Part shown: in pieces, positions 52,086 to 60,583 of the stretch | Numbering within the stretch: the stretch's first letter is position 1 | Layout of the letters: the number at the start of each line of letters is the position of its first letter | Source: Deltaproteobacteria bacterium | GTDB taxonomy: Bacteria; Myxococcota; UBA727; VGSZ01 | Reading direction: 5' to 3' | Assembly: GCA_016177705.1 (NCBI GenBank) | Contig: JACOUT010000003.1 | Coordinates: 372,001 to 436,000, forward strand | Length of the DNA: 64,000 bases | Position numbers and translations under genes: made by a program | Notes under the pieces: generated by a model | What the model was told of the DNA's origin: nothing | The model's database searches: none | The model's input: only the letters and a program-made list of their open reading frames with translations

Positions 52086-53206
52086 GGCTGCACCTTCATG
52101 GCGACCGTGTCGGGGCGCTCGCGGTCGAACAGCTCGCTCGCCCACAGCATGACGATCAGCTCGGTGTCGCCGACGTTGGTGACGTTGTGCGTCCAGCCCG
52201 GCACGGTCTCGACCACGCGGCCCTGCCCACCCTCGACCACGATCTCGTAGCGGTCATCGGTGTCGACGTGGCGGAAGCCGAAGCGCGCCTTGCCCTGCAG
52301 CACCAGGAACTTCTCGGTCTTGCTGTGGTGATAGTGCTCACCGCGCGTGATGCCGGGATGCGCGGTGAAGTAGGAGAGCTGGCCGCGGTCGGGGGTACGC
52401 ACCAGCTCGACGAATTCGCCGCGCTGGTCGGCGTAGCGCGGCACGGTGTAGGCGAAGCTCTCGGGGGGCAAGAAGCTCAGGTAGGTGGCCCAGAGCGCAC
52501 GCGCCAAGCCGGTGCCGACCGGCGGCGCCAGCAGCGTGCTTCGGCTCTCGACGAAGGAGCGGAGCGTGGCGGCCAGCTCGCCGACCGTGGTGGCGTAGAC
52601 CGGCTCGACCTCGACGAAGCCGCCGGGCCCGCCCGGCTGCTGCAGCAGCGCCAGCAGGGCGCTGCACACGTCGTCGACGTACAGCAGGCGCAGCGCGGCC
52701 TTGTCGTCGTGGATCTGGATGGGCAGCCCGCGCGCCAGGTTGTGGCAGAGGGTGGCGACCGCCGAGTTGTAGTTCGGTCTCGACCACTTGCCGAAGACGT
52801 TGGTGAGGCGGAACAGGTAGACGGGGGCGCCGGTCGCCTCGCCGTAGCGCGCGAGCGACTGCTCGGCGGCGCGCTTGCTCTTGCCGTACGCGTTGTCGCT
52901 CGCGGCCTGCGTCGACGATGCGTAGGCGACCGGGATGGTGCGCCCGCGCCTGGTGGCTGCGGCCGCGAGCGCGCTCGCCACGCGCTCGGTGAAGCCCGCG
53001 TTGCCGCTCGCGAACTCGTCCTCGCGCGGCGGACGGTTGACGCCGGCGAGGTGAAAGACGAAGTCCGCGCCCTCGAGCGTCACACCGAGGGTCGCGTCGC
53101 CGGCGTCGTGGGGCAAGGGGACCACGTCGGTGAAGCCTGCTTCACGCAGACGCGTGCGCAGGTTGCTGCCGAGGAAGCCGCGTGCGCCGGTGACGACGAT
53201 GCGCAT
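52082..53206 (-). CDS. fnlB: Reductase with cupin domain FnlB/CapF
   Basis: 374 aa. An N-terminal SDR domain (GARGFLGSNL at 7-16, and AYGKSKRAAEQSL near 128-140) is joined to a C-terminal cupin (about 260-370, with ITRGEHYHHSKTEKFLVLQG carrying the metal-binding His). This two-domain make-up is unique to CapF/FnlB, which epimerises and reduces the 4-keto intermediate with NADPH. GGAGGA precedes the ATG. It sits between the other two enzymes of the pathway. Confidence 0.95.
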   Translation of the reverse strand: MRIVVTGARGFLGSNLRTRLREAGFTDVVPLPHDAGDATLGVTLEGADFVFHLAGVNRPPREDEFASGNAGFTERVASALAAAATRRGRTIPVAYASSTQAASDNAYGKSKRAAEQSLARYGEATGAPVYLFRLTNVFGKWSRPNYNSAVATLCHNLARGLPIQIHDDKAALRLLYVDDVCSALLALLQQPGGPGGFVEVEPVYATTVGELAATLRSFVESRSTLLAPPVGTGLARALWATYLSFLPPESFAYTVPRYADQRGEFVELVRTPDRGQLSYFTAHPGITRGEHYHHSKTEKFLVLQGKARFGFRHVDTDDRYEIVVEGGQGRVVETVPGWTHNVTNVGDTELIVMLWASELFDRERPDTVAMKVQP

Positions 53207-53208
53207 GC

Positions 53209-54258
53209 TCAGTCCTCCGGCGAGGCGCCCTCGCCCCTGGCGACTCGCCGGATGAACTCGAGGCGCAGCAGCAGCTCCCGCATGCCGGCCACGTCCAGGC
53301 GCTTGGTGTTGTGGGAGCTGTACTCCTCGCCATGGGTGATGCGCGTCTCGCCCTGCTCGACGAACTTCTCGTAGTTGAGGTCGCGGCCGTCGGGTGGCAC
53401 GCGATAGTAGCTGCCGAGGTCGGTGGCGGCCGCCATCTCCTCGCGGCTCAGCAGCACCTCGTAGAGCTTCTCGCCGTGGCGCGTGCCGATCTCCTTCACC
53501 TCGTGGCCGGGCTTGCCGAGCACCTCGAGCAAGGCCTGCGTCAACACCGTGATGGTGGCGGCCGGCGCCTTCTGCACGAAGATGTCGCCGTTTTGTCCAT
53601 GCTTGAAGGCGTAGAGCACGAGCTCGACCGCTTCATCGAGCGTCATCATGAAGCGAGTCATGGCCGGGTCGGTGACGGTGATGGGCCGGCCCGCCAGCAC
53701 CTGCTCGACGAAGAGCGGGATGACCGAGCCGCGCGAGGCCATGACGTTGCCGTAGCGCGTGCCGCAGATGACGGTGGGCGTGCCCTGCAGGTTGCGCGAG
53801 GCCGCCACCATCACCTTCTCCATCAGCGCCTTGGAGATGCCCATGGCGTTGATGGGATAGACGGCCTTGTCCGTCGACAGGCAGATGATGCGCTTGACCC
53901 CTGCGTCGATGCCCGCATGCAGCACGTTCTCGGTGCCGAGCACGTTGGTGCGCACCGCCTCCATCGGGTGGAACTCGCAGGAGGGCACCTGCTTGAGCGC
54001 GGCGGCGTGGAAGCAGAAGTCGACGCCGCGCATGGCGTCGGCCACGCTGCGCAGATCGCGCACGTCGCCCAGGTAGAACTTGAGCTTGGCGCTCTGGTAG
54101 CGCTTGCGCATGTCGTCCTGCTTCTTCTCGTCGCGCGAGAAGATGCGGACCTCGCCGATTTCGGTCGCGAGGAAGCGCTTGAGCACCGCGTTGCCGAACG
54201 AGCCGGTGCCGCCGGTGATCAGCAGCGTCTTGCCCGAGAACATCGTCGCGTCGACCAT
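53209..54258 (-). CDS. fnlA: UDP-GlcNAc 4,6-dehydratase/5-epimerase FnlA/CapE
   Basis: 349 aa. Extended SDR with TGGTGSFGNAVLKRFL (about 15-30), DVRDLRSVADAM, and NAMGISKALMEKV, whose M-x3-K replaces the usual Y-x3-K and is typical of CapE/PglF-like inverting dehydratases. It starts UDP-L-FucNAc synthesis from UDP-GlcNAc. The start at 54258 has GGGGGAG 7 bases upstream. It follows wbuZ by 11 bp. Confidence 0.95.
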   Translation of the reverse strand: MVDATMFSGKTLLITGGTGSFGNAVLKRFLATEIGEVRIFSRDEKKQDDMRKRYQSAKLKFYLGDVRDLRSVADAMRGVDFCFHAAALKQVPSCEFHPMEAVRTNVLGTENVLHAGIDAGVKRIICLSTDKAVYPINAMGISKALMEKVMVAASRNLQGTPTVICGTRYGNVMASRGSVIPLFVEQVLAGRPITVTDPAMTRFMMTLDEAVELVLYAFKHGQNGDIFVQKAPAATITVLTQALLEVLGKPGHEVKEIGTRHGEKLYEVLLSREEMAAATDLGSYYRVPPDGRDLNYEKFVEQGETRITHGEEYSSHNTKRLDVAGMRELLLRLEFIRRVARGEGASPED

Positions 54259-54269
54259 CGCTCCCCCTG

Positions 54270-55061
54270 CTAGCGGCGCGCGGGCGTCTTGGCGAGCGCC
54301 ACCGCCGCCAGCTCGTCGCGCTGTGCCTGGGTGGGGTAGTTGATCAGCACGGCGCGGAAAGGCCCCTTGAACACGAACAGGCTGCCGGCGGCGGCGCCCA
54401 CCACGCCACAGGTAGCGAACAGCCGGGCGAGGTCGTCGAGCGAGCCGGCGCCGCCGAGCACGGTGAGCGGCACGCTGACCGCCGCGCGCACCTGAGCGGC
54501 CAGCTCCAGGTCGTAGCCCTTCATAGCGCCGTCCTGGTCGACGGCGTTCACCACGATCTCGCCGGCGCCGCGCGCCTGTGCCTCGCGCGCCGCCTCCACC
54601 GGGTTGTTCTTGGTGCCGCGCGTGCCGTTGTGCGTGCACACCTCGTAGCCGCCGAGCAGCTTCTTCTTGACGTCGAGCACCACCACCACGCTCTGGCTGC
54701 CCACCTCATCGGCGATGCGGGTGATGAGCGCGGGGTCGGCGAGCGCGGCCGCCGACAGCGCCACCTTCTCGACGCCGAGGCCGATGATGCGACGCGCCTG
54801 TTCGGCGCTGGTGATGCCGCCGCCGTAGCAGAGCGGCATGCGGCACTCGACCGCGAGCTGGCCGATCAGGCGCTCGTTCGGGGTCGCGCCCTTCACGGTG
54901 GCGTCGATGTCGAGCACGATCAGCTCGTCGACCTCCTTCTCGTTGAAGATCTTGACCGCGTTCAGCGGGTCACCGACGTATTTGCCCTCGTGGAACTTGA
55001 CCGTTTTCACGAGCCCTTGGTCGTGAACGAGCAAGCAGGGGATGACACGCGGCCGCAGCAC
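54270..55061 (-). CDS. wbuZ: HisF-like cyclase subunit WbuZ (sugar amidotransferase partner)
   Basis: 263 aa, GTG start. A HisF-type (beta/alpha)8 barrel, with LCYGGGI and VVLDVKKK. The catalytic Asp11 of true HisF is Leu11 here (IPCLLV), as in HisF2/WbuZ proteins acting on nucleotide sugars; together with the neighbouring HisH-like and WbpG-like genes this argues against histidine synthesis. It is expected to pass ammonia from the glutaminase to the amidotransferase. Start directly follows the wbuY stop (TGAGTG). Confidence 0.9.
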   Translation of the reverse strand: MLRPRVIPCLLVHDQGLVKTVKFHEGKYVGDPLNAVKIFNEKEVDELIVLDIDATVKGATPNERLIGQLAVECRMPLCYGGGITSAEQARRIIGLGVEKVALSAAALADPALITRIADEVGSQSVVVVLDVKKKLLGGYEVCTHNGTRGTKNNPVEAAREAQARGAGEIVVNAVDQDGAMKGYDLELAAQVRAAVSVPLTVLGGAGSLDDLARLFATCGVVGAAAGSLFVFKGPFRAVLINYPTQAQRDELAAVALAKTPARR

Positions 55062-55685
55062 TCACAGCTCCGCGAAATTCTTCAGGAGCCGCTCGCCCCA
55101 GTGGTGGCTCTTCTCGGGATGAAACTGCACGCCGCAGATCTTGCCGACAGCGACGGCGCAGGCGAAGTCGAGGCCGTAGCGCGCGCGCGCCACGACGTGC
55201 TCGGCCTGTTCGCAGTCGAAGTAGTACGAGTGCAAAAAGTAGAAGCGCGCGCCCGTGTCGAGGCCGGCGAACAGCGGGTGACCGGCCATGGGCGCCACGT
55301 CGTTCCAGCCCATGTGTGGCAGGGGCAGCGCCTGCGCGGCGGGCGCTGCCTTGAAGGCGCGCACGCGGCCGGCGACGAGGCCAAGGCCCGGCCGCGTTCC
55401 CTCGTCGCTGCCCTGCGCCAGCATCTGCATGCCGACGCAGACGCCGAGCACGGGAGTGCCTCGCGTTGCCAGCTCGACGAGCATCTCCCGCATGCCGGAG
55501 GCGTCGAGGCGCTCCATGGCGTGATCGAAGGAGCCCACGCCGGGCAGGATGACGTGGCTGGCGCGCGCCAGCTCGGCGGCGCTCGTGGCCACCGCCACCT
55601 CGACGTTCTGGCGGCGATAGAGGTTCGAGAACGCCCGCAGGTTGCCGAGGCCGTAGTCGACGATGGTGATCAACGGGGCGGTCAT
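55062..55685 (-). CDS. wbuY: HisH-like glutaminase subunit WbuY
   Basis: 207 aa. Class I glutaminase triad: Cys83 (GVCVGMQML), His189 and Glu191 (QFHPEKS). DYGLGNLRAFSN at the N-terminus is HisH-like. It supplies ammonia via WbuZ to the sugar-modifying enzyme. The ATG at 55685 overlaps the wbuX stop as ATGA. Confidence 0.92.
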   Translation of the reverse strand: MTAPLITIVDYGLGNLRAFSNLYRRQNVEVAVATSAAELARASHVILPGVGSFDHAMERLDASGMREMLVELATRGTPVLGVCVGMQMLAQGSDEGTRPGLGLVAGRVRAFKAAPAAQALPLPHMGWNDVAPMAGHPLFAGLDTGARFYFLHSYYFDCEQAEHVVARARYGLDFACAVAVGKICGVQFHPEKSHHWGERLLKNFAEL

Positions 55686-56836
55686 CGGATCAGCGCACGC
55701 TGTACGCCGAGCGTGCGCAAGACGCGAGTGCCGAGCTCGATGACCGCCATGCTGTTCTTGTAGTCGCGCCAGGTGTGGCACGGCCCTTCGCACAGCGCGC
55801 GTAGCTCGGGCACGCCGATGTCGAGCTTGGTGGCGATGTACTCGAAGTCGGCGGCGATGGTCTCGGGGTCGTAGGCGGGCTTTGCCAGCTTCTCGAGGGC
55901 CTCCTCGCGCTTTATCTGCCCGGTGAGGATGAGCGACGAGAAGTGCGCGCGACGCTTGTCGTAACCGAAGCGCGTCGGCAGCCAGTAGCCCTCGTAGAAG
56001 CGGGTGAAGCGCGACTCGTAGTGCTTGTGCGCGTAGCGCTGCCAGCCGAAGCGATCGATCATCATCTGCATCGCTTCTTCTTTGACGTAGGGCACGCAGT
56101 TGAGCGGCTTCACCACCTGGATGCCCTTGCCGTAGCGGTACCAGACTCGATAGGTGAGGATGTCGCAGAGCGGGAAGCTCGCGAGCGGCCGCGTGCCGAA
56201 GCGCCGATGGATGTCCTTGAGCTGGCGCAGGTCCGAAGCGTGGTAGTGCCACTCGAGCGGCTCGCGCACGCACTCCGTCGAGAAGTTGCCGCCGTTCAGG
56301 ATGTACGTGAAGCCGTTCTTGGCGGCGAAGTTGTAGAGCGCGGCGAAAAAGGCGTGGTCTTGCGGCGTGTCGAGGTGCGCTACGCCCGCCTTGAAGAAGG
56401 CGAGCTGCAAGTCCTTCATTTCGGCCCAGTTCACTACCTCGGTGTGCAGGTCGAGCTTGAGCCCTTCGACCAGGCGCTCGATGTTGTTGACCGCCTGCTG
56501 CGAGTTCCAGCCCGCGTCGGTGTGGAACAACAGCGGGTTCAGGCCCATCTTCTCCTTGGCGATGTAGGCCAGGTAGGAGGAGTCGACACCGCCCGAGATG
56601 CCGAGCAGGCAGTCGTGGCTCCTGCCTTTGGCGGCGTGCTTGATCTGCTCGGCCATGGCCGCGAGCTCGCGCGCACCGCGCTCGTCGGTGTGCCAATGGG
56701 GTGTGATGTTGTCGTCGAAGTTCCTGCAGTAGTCGCACTGGCCGCGCGCGTCGAAGACGATCTTGTCGTCGGACGTGTCCATCACGCAGCGGACACAGAG
56801 CTGGTGAGGGCGGGAGGTCGTCGCCGGGCTACGCAT
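55682..56836 (-). CDS. wbuX: N-acetyl sugar amidotransferase WbuX/WbpG
   Basis: 384 aa. Zinc-binding pairs C14-x2-C17 and C34-x2-C37, then the PP-loop GISGGVDSSY (79-88) for ATP adenylation, as in the N-acetyl sugar amidotransferase family (WbpG, PseA). It converts an acetamido group to acetamidino with ammonia from WbuY/WbuZ, giving FucNAm from FucNAc in the best-studied clusters. It starts 15 bp after the wzy stop and begins the wbuXYZ-fnlABC block. Confidence 0.92.
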   Translation of the reverse strand: MRSPATTSRPHQLCVRCVMDTSDDKIVFDARGQCDYCRNFDDNITPHWHTDERGARELAAMAEQIKHAAKGRSHDCLLGISGGVDSSYLAYIAKEKMGLNPLLFHTDAGWNSQQAVNNIERLVEGLKLDLHTEVVNWAEMKDLQLAFFKAGVAHLDTPQDHAFFAALYNFAAKNGFTYILNGGNFSTECVREPLEWHYHASDLRQLKDIHRRFGTRPLASFPLCDILTYRVWYRYGKGIQVVKPLNCVPYVKEEAMQMMIDRFGWQRYAHKHYESRFTRFYEGYWLPTRFGYDKRRAHFSSLILTGQIKREEALEKLAKPAYDPETIAADFEYIATKLDIGVPELRALCEGPCHTWRDYKNSMAVIELGTRVLRTLGVQRALIR

Positions 56837-56851
56837 GGTGCGGCGGCCGTT

Positions 56852-58165
56852 CTAGCCGTCCTGGCGGCGCTTTTCGAGCGTCTCCTGGGGCGGTGGGGGT
56901 GGCCCGCGGGCCGCCCAGAGGCCGAACAGCACCAGCAGGCCGCCGCCGGACAAGAGCGCCGTCGTGAGCGGCACGTTGAGCAGCGCGAGCCAGAAGCCGC
57001 ACAGCCACAGCGTGACGAAGCGCGACGAGTAGCCGGAGGCAAAGCGGTTGATGGTCCACAGCACCAGGCAGAGCGCGACCGTGACCAGGGGCAGGCCGGC
57101 CAGGCCGAGCGCACCGACGCCGTCGCTCGCCCAGAAGCCCGCGTTGTAGTTGACCTCGTCGGTGCCGTTGTACTCGACGCCGATCAACTGACCCATCGAG
57201 TACTCGCCGTACGGATAGGCGCCGGTCACGGCATTGATGGGGCCGATATGTGTATAGTAGGTGTAGCCGTTATTCTCGAAATAATCATAGTACGTCGCGA
57301 ACGTCCAGCCGGACGTCGCGAAGATGCGCATCAGCAGGATGGACTTGATCCACATCAAGGCACCCTCGTCGGGAAAGAGCGCGACGATCAGCACGACCAC
57401 CACGGTGAGCGAGCCGAGGATGGCGCTCGCGGCATCCCAGCGCGAGGTGAGGACCGCGTTCAGGCCGATCAGGATGAGCGGCAGCAACAACGCCGCCTTC
57501 GAGCCCGTCGACGCGTACATCAGCAGGCAACCGACCAGCGCGATTGCCAGGCTCCCGGTGCGTGTGCGGTCGAGCAGCCAGCGCGCCAACAGGTACGGCA
57601 CGAACGCATAGGGCAGCCACATCGAGAGGTAGCCGATGCCCATGCCCGCGCCGATGTCGGCGGTCTCGCCCCGCAGGTCATAGACGTCGGCGAAGGAGAC
57701 GATGCGCAGGTGATCACGGAAGGTGACGAACAGTGCCGCCGTGCCGGCGACCGTCGCGGCCGCCACGGTCGAGGCGAGGCGGCCACCGTCATTGGGGCCC
57801 TCCCCTCGATAGCCGGTGCGCGCAGCCAGGAAGACGGCGGTCATGCAGAGCGCGAGCACGAGCTGCAGCGCGAACACGTCGCCGTCGTCGTGCTCGATCA
57901 TGTGCACCAACATCAGCTCGGTCGGCACGTAGCAGACGGCGTAGATCAAGGCGGCGCCCACCATCGCCGGCGCCTTGCCTGCGGCGCGCGCGCGCGACGC
58001 GAGCGCCGGCAGCACGGCGAGCAGGAAGCCCGTCAGCGTCGCAAGCGGTCGGTCGCCGCGAAACTCATAGTGGGTGTAGTCGAACGTCGGGTGAACATAA
58101 TAGCGATACGCCGCGAGGAATGACGCGGCATAGATGACGGCGGCGACCAGCGCCCTAAGGGGCAT
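56852..58165 (-). CDS. wzy: Putative O-antigen polymerase Wzy
   Basis: 437 aa with about 11-12 membrane segments and one large exposed loop (about 290-350, Tyr-rich, with YYDYFENNGYTYYTHIGPIN), the usual design of Wzy. The loop motif HIGPINAVTGAYPYG recalls O-antigen polymerase proteins such as those with TGRxxIW-like loops, though no fixed motif defines the family. It would join polysaccharide repeat units in the periplasm. The gene overlaps wzx by 11 bp. Assignment rests on topology and position. Confidence 0.75.
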   Translation of the reverse strand: MPLRALVAAVIYAASFLAAYRYYVHPTFDYTHYEFRGDRPLATLTGFLLAVLPALASRARAAGKAPAMVGAALIYAVCYVPTELMLVHMIEHDDGDVFALQLVLALCMTAVFLAARTGYRGEGPNDGGRLASTVAAATVAGTAALFVTFRDHLRIVSFADVYDLRGETADIGAGMGIGYLSMWLPYAFVPYLLARWLLDRTRTGSLAIALVGCLLMYASTGSKAALLLPLILIGLNAVLTSRWDAASAILGSLTVVVVLIVALFPDEGALMWIKSILLMRIFATSGWTFATYYDYFENNGYTYYTHIGPINAVTGAYPYGEYSMGQLIGVEYNGTDEVNYNAGFWASDGVGALGLAGLPLVTVALCLVLWTINRFASGYSSRFVTLWLCGFWLALLNVPLTTALLSGGGLLVLFGLWAARGPPPPPQETLEKRRQDG

Positions 58166-59396
58166 AGTGCCTCGTCCGATCCGCGGCGCGGCACGTCCGC
58201 CAGACGAGCAGCACGACCGCGCCTGCGGCGGCCACGCTTCCGGCGGAATATCCGGTGAACGCCTGGGTGAGGCTGCCGGCGTGCCCGCCCGCGGCGAGCA
58301 GCGCGAGCGGCAGCAGCGAGCCGAGCGCTTGCGCAGCCGTGCCGAGTCGCACGTGGTCGGTGGCCACGAACACGAACGACATCGGCAACAGCACGAACTG
58401 TGCGAGCGCTGCCGGCGCGAGCAGCAGCAGCAGCTCGCCGGCGGGCCGAAAGGCCTCGCCGAACACGAGCCCGAAGGCGTAGGGAGCGACCGCCGCCAGC
58501 GCCGCCAGCGCGATCGTCGCCACCACGACGCTCTTGCCCAGCGTCGCGAGCACCCAGCGCGTCACCGCTTCCCTCCGGTGCAGCCTCGCCATCAGCTCGG
58601 CCCGGAACGCCTCGGCGATGGCGAAGCCCACGAGCGCGCTCGGGGTGATCAGCATGCGCGCCGCGAGGGCGTACTGACCCGCGTCATGCAGCGAGAACAT
58701 GCGTTCGACCAGCCACGGCGGCACGCTGGTGGCCAACAGCGCGAGCAGCGCGCTCGGCAGCACGAACAACGGGAAGCGGCGGTAGTCGCCGGCCACGCCA
58801 CGCAGATCCTCGACGTGCGGTGCCACGAGCCGCGGGCGCACGGCCAGCCAGAGATAGGCGACCGCTGCCGCCTGGCCGAGCACGAAGCCGAGCGGCAAGC
58901 CGGCCGCGGTGACCGGCAGCGCGACCCCCAAGGCACAGCTCGTCGTCGCCATGACGAGCGCGGCCACCAACAAGCTCTTCGAGTACCGACGGTAGTCGGC
59001 GGCGCGCGCCGACCACTGCTGAAAGGCGGCGACCAATGCGGCGAGCAGGCCGCTGGCCGGCAAGAACAGGTACTGCCAGGGCGGCAGCGCGTGCAGCGCC
59101 GCTCCCCAGGCGACCAGGCCGAGCGCCACCGCGCCTGCGAGGGTCGCCGCGACGTACAGCATGAGGCGGGTGATGCCGCGCGCTTCGACGTCCTCCTTCG
59201 GCAACAAGATGGCGAGGTCGTATTTGAGCGTGAACAGCGCCGCCAGCACGGCGTTGCTGCCCGAGAACACGGCGTAGACGCCGAAATCCTCGGGGGAGAA
59301 CAGGCGTGTCAGCAACGGTGTGGCGCCGAAGACCACGACCTGGCTCGCGGCGTTGCCGCCGACGAGCTGCGCGATGTTCTTGGTGAACCGGGACAT
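58155..59396 (-). CDS. wzx: O-antigen flippase Wzx-like
   Basis: 413 aa with 12 or so membrane segments. The N-terminus KNIAQLVGGNAASQVVVFGATPLLTRLFSPEDFGVYAVF is the polysaccharide-biosynthesis (MVF/Wzx) signature. It would flip lipid-linked repeat units across the inner membrane. It lies after the wbpE-like gene (40-bp gap), and a TAGTGT hexamer is seen in that gap. Confidence 0.9.
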   Translation of the reverse strand: MSRFTKNIAQLVGGNAASQVVVFGATPLLTRLFSPEDFGVYAVFSGSNAVLAALFTLKYDLAILLPKEDVEARGITRLMLYVAATLAGAVALGLVAWGAALHALPPWQYLFLPASGLLAALVAAFQQWSARAADYRRYSKSLLVAALVMATTSCALGVALPVTAAGLPLGFVLGQAAAVAYLWLAVRPRLVAPHVEDLRGVAGDYRRFPLFVLPSALLALLATSVPPWLVERMFSLHDAGQYALAARMLITPSALVGFAIAEAFRAELMARLHRREAVTRWVLATLGKSVVVATIALAALAAVAPYAFGLVFGEAFRPAGELLLLLAPAALAQFVLLPMSFVFVATDHVRLGTAAQALGSLLPLALLAAGGHAGSLTQAFTGYSAGSVAAAGAVVLLVWRTCRAADRTRHYAP

Positions 59397-59436
59397 GGTC
59401 GGCGTCTGCGCCCGACACTACCAGGTGATTTGCCGA

Positions 59437-60561
59437 TCAGCGCGAAAGTGCCGCGCGCACCGCGTCGACGACGCGCGCCTGCTGCGCGTCGCTCAGGTCG
59501 GCGCTCATGGGCAGGCTGACGACGCGCTCCGCGGCGCGCAGGCTGTGCGGGTGCGCGTCCGGGCGATCCCATGCCGCGTACGCAGGCTGCAGGTGCAGCG
59601 GCTTGGGATAGTGCACCGCGGTGGGGACGCCGCGGCTGGCGAGCGCCTCGACGAACGCGGCGCGTGCGTCCACCTGGATGGTGTACTGCGCCCACACGCA
59701 GTCGCGGTCGGGGCGCACCGCGAGCAGCGTGAGCCCGGGTGTTGCCGCGAGCTGCTCCGCGTAGCGGCGACCGAGCTGGTGCCGACGCTCGAGCTCCCAC
59801 GGGAAGCGCTCGAGCTTGGCGAGCACCACGGCGCACTGCAGGGTATCCATGCGCCCGCCGACGCCGACGCGCGTGTGATGGTAACGGCCGCTCTGCCCGT
59901 GTACCCGGATCTCGCGGCACGCCTGCGCGAGTCGATCATCGCTGGTGAAGATGGCGCCGCCGTCGCCGTAGCAGCCAAGCGGCTTGCTCGGGAAGAAGCT
60001 CGTGCACGCCAACGTGGAGAGGTTGCAGCTCCGCTTGCCTTGCAGGGTCGCGCCGAAGCTCTGCGCGGCGTCCTCGATGACGGCGATGCCGCCGTGGCGC
60101 GCCGCCACGGCGTTGATGGCGGCCATGTCGGCGCATTGGCCATAGAGCGAGACCGGCAAGATGGCGCGCGTGCGCGCGGTGATCTTCTGCTCGATCCGGG
60201 AGGCATCGAGGTTGCACGTGTCGGGCTCGATGTCGACGAAGACCGGCGTGCCGCCGAGCAGCACGATGACCTCGGCCGTGGCCGCGAAGGTGAACGGCGT
60301 GGTGATGACCTCGTCACCGGGCTTGAGGTCGAGGGCCATCAGCGCGATGAGCAGCGCCTCCGTGCCGCTCGCCACGGTGATGCAGTGCTTGGCCCCGGTG
60401 AAGGCCGCGAGCTTGCCCTCGAGCTCTTGCACCTCGGGGCCGAGGATGAACTTGCCGTGGGCGAGCACGCGCTCGATACGCTGATGAATTGCGTCGTGCA
60501 GCGCGGCGTACTGCGCCTTCAGGTCGATGAACTCGAGCGGCTTGTCTGAGATAGCGGTCAT
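59437..60561 (-). CDS. wbpE: DegT/DnrJ/EryC1 aminotransferase, WbpE-like
   Basis: 374 aa. PLP sugar aminotransferase with ASGTEALLIAL (64-74), EDAAQSFGA (163-171) and SFFPSKPLGCYGDGG (188-202), Lys193 being the PLP lysine. FFPSKPLGCYGDGG is typical of WbpE, which places an amino group on C3 of a UDP-3-keto-GlcNAc uronate. A WbpD-like acetyltransferase is two genes upstream. The WbpA/WbpB dehydrogenases are not here, so the exact substrate could also be another 3-keto sugar. Confidence 0.88.
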   Translation of the reverse strand: MTAISDKPLEFIDLKAQYAALHDAIHQRIERVLAHGKFILGPEVQELEGKLAAFTGAKHCITVASGTEALLIALMALDLKPGDEVITTPFTFAATAEVIVLLGGTPVFVDIEPDTCNLDASRIEQKITARTRAILPVSLYGQCADMAAINAVAARHGGIAVIEDAAQSFGATLQGKRSCNLSTLACTSFFPSKPLGCYGDGGAIFTSDDRLAQACREIRVHGQSGRYHHTRVGVGGRMDTLQCAVVLAKLERFPWELERRHQLGRRYAEQLAATPGLTLLAVRPDRDCVWAQYTIQVDARAAFVEALASRGVPTAVHYPKPLHLQPAYAAWDRPDAHPHSLRAAERVVSLPMSADLSDAQQARVVDAVRAALSR

Positions 60562-60583
60562 CGCGCGCCTGCTATCGCGGACG

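Noticed and set aside
54270..55685. Histidine biosynthesis hisF-hisH pair
   Set aside because: The HisF Asp11 is missing and the genes are coupled to an N-acetyl sugar amidotransferase and UDP-FucNAc genes.
57240..57300. AT-richer patch in the polymerase gene as evidence of gene transfer
   Set aside because: It coincides with a Tyr/Asn/Phe-rich loop, so amino-acid composition explains it; flanking codon use is like the rest.
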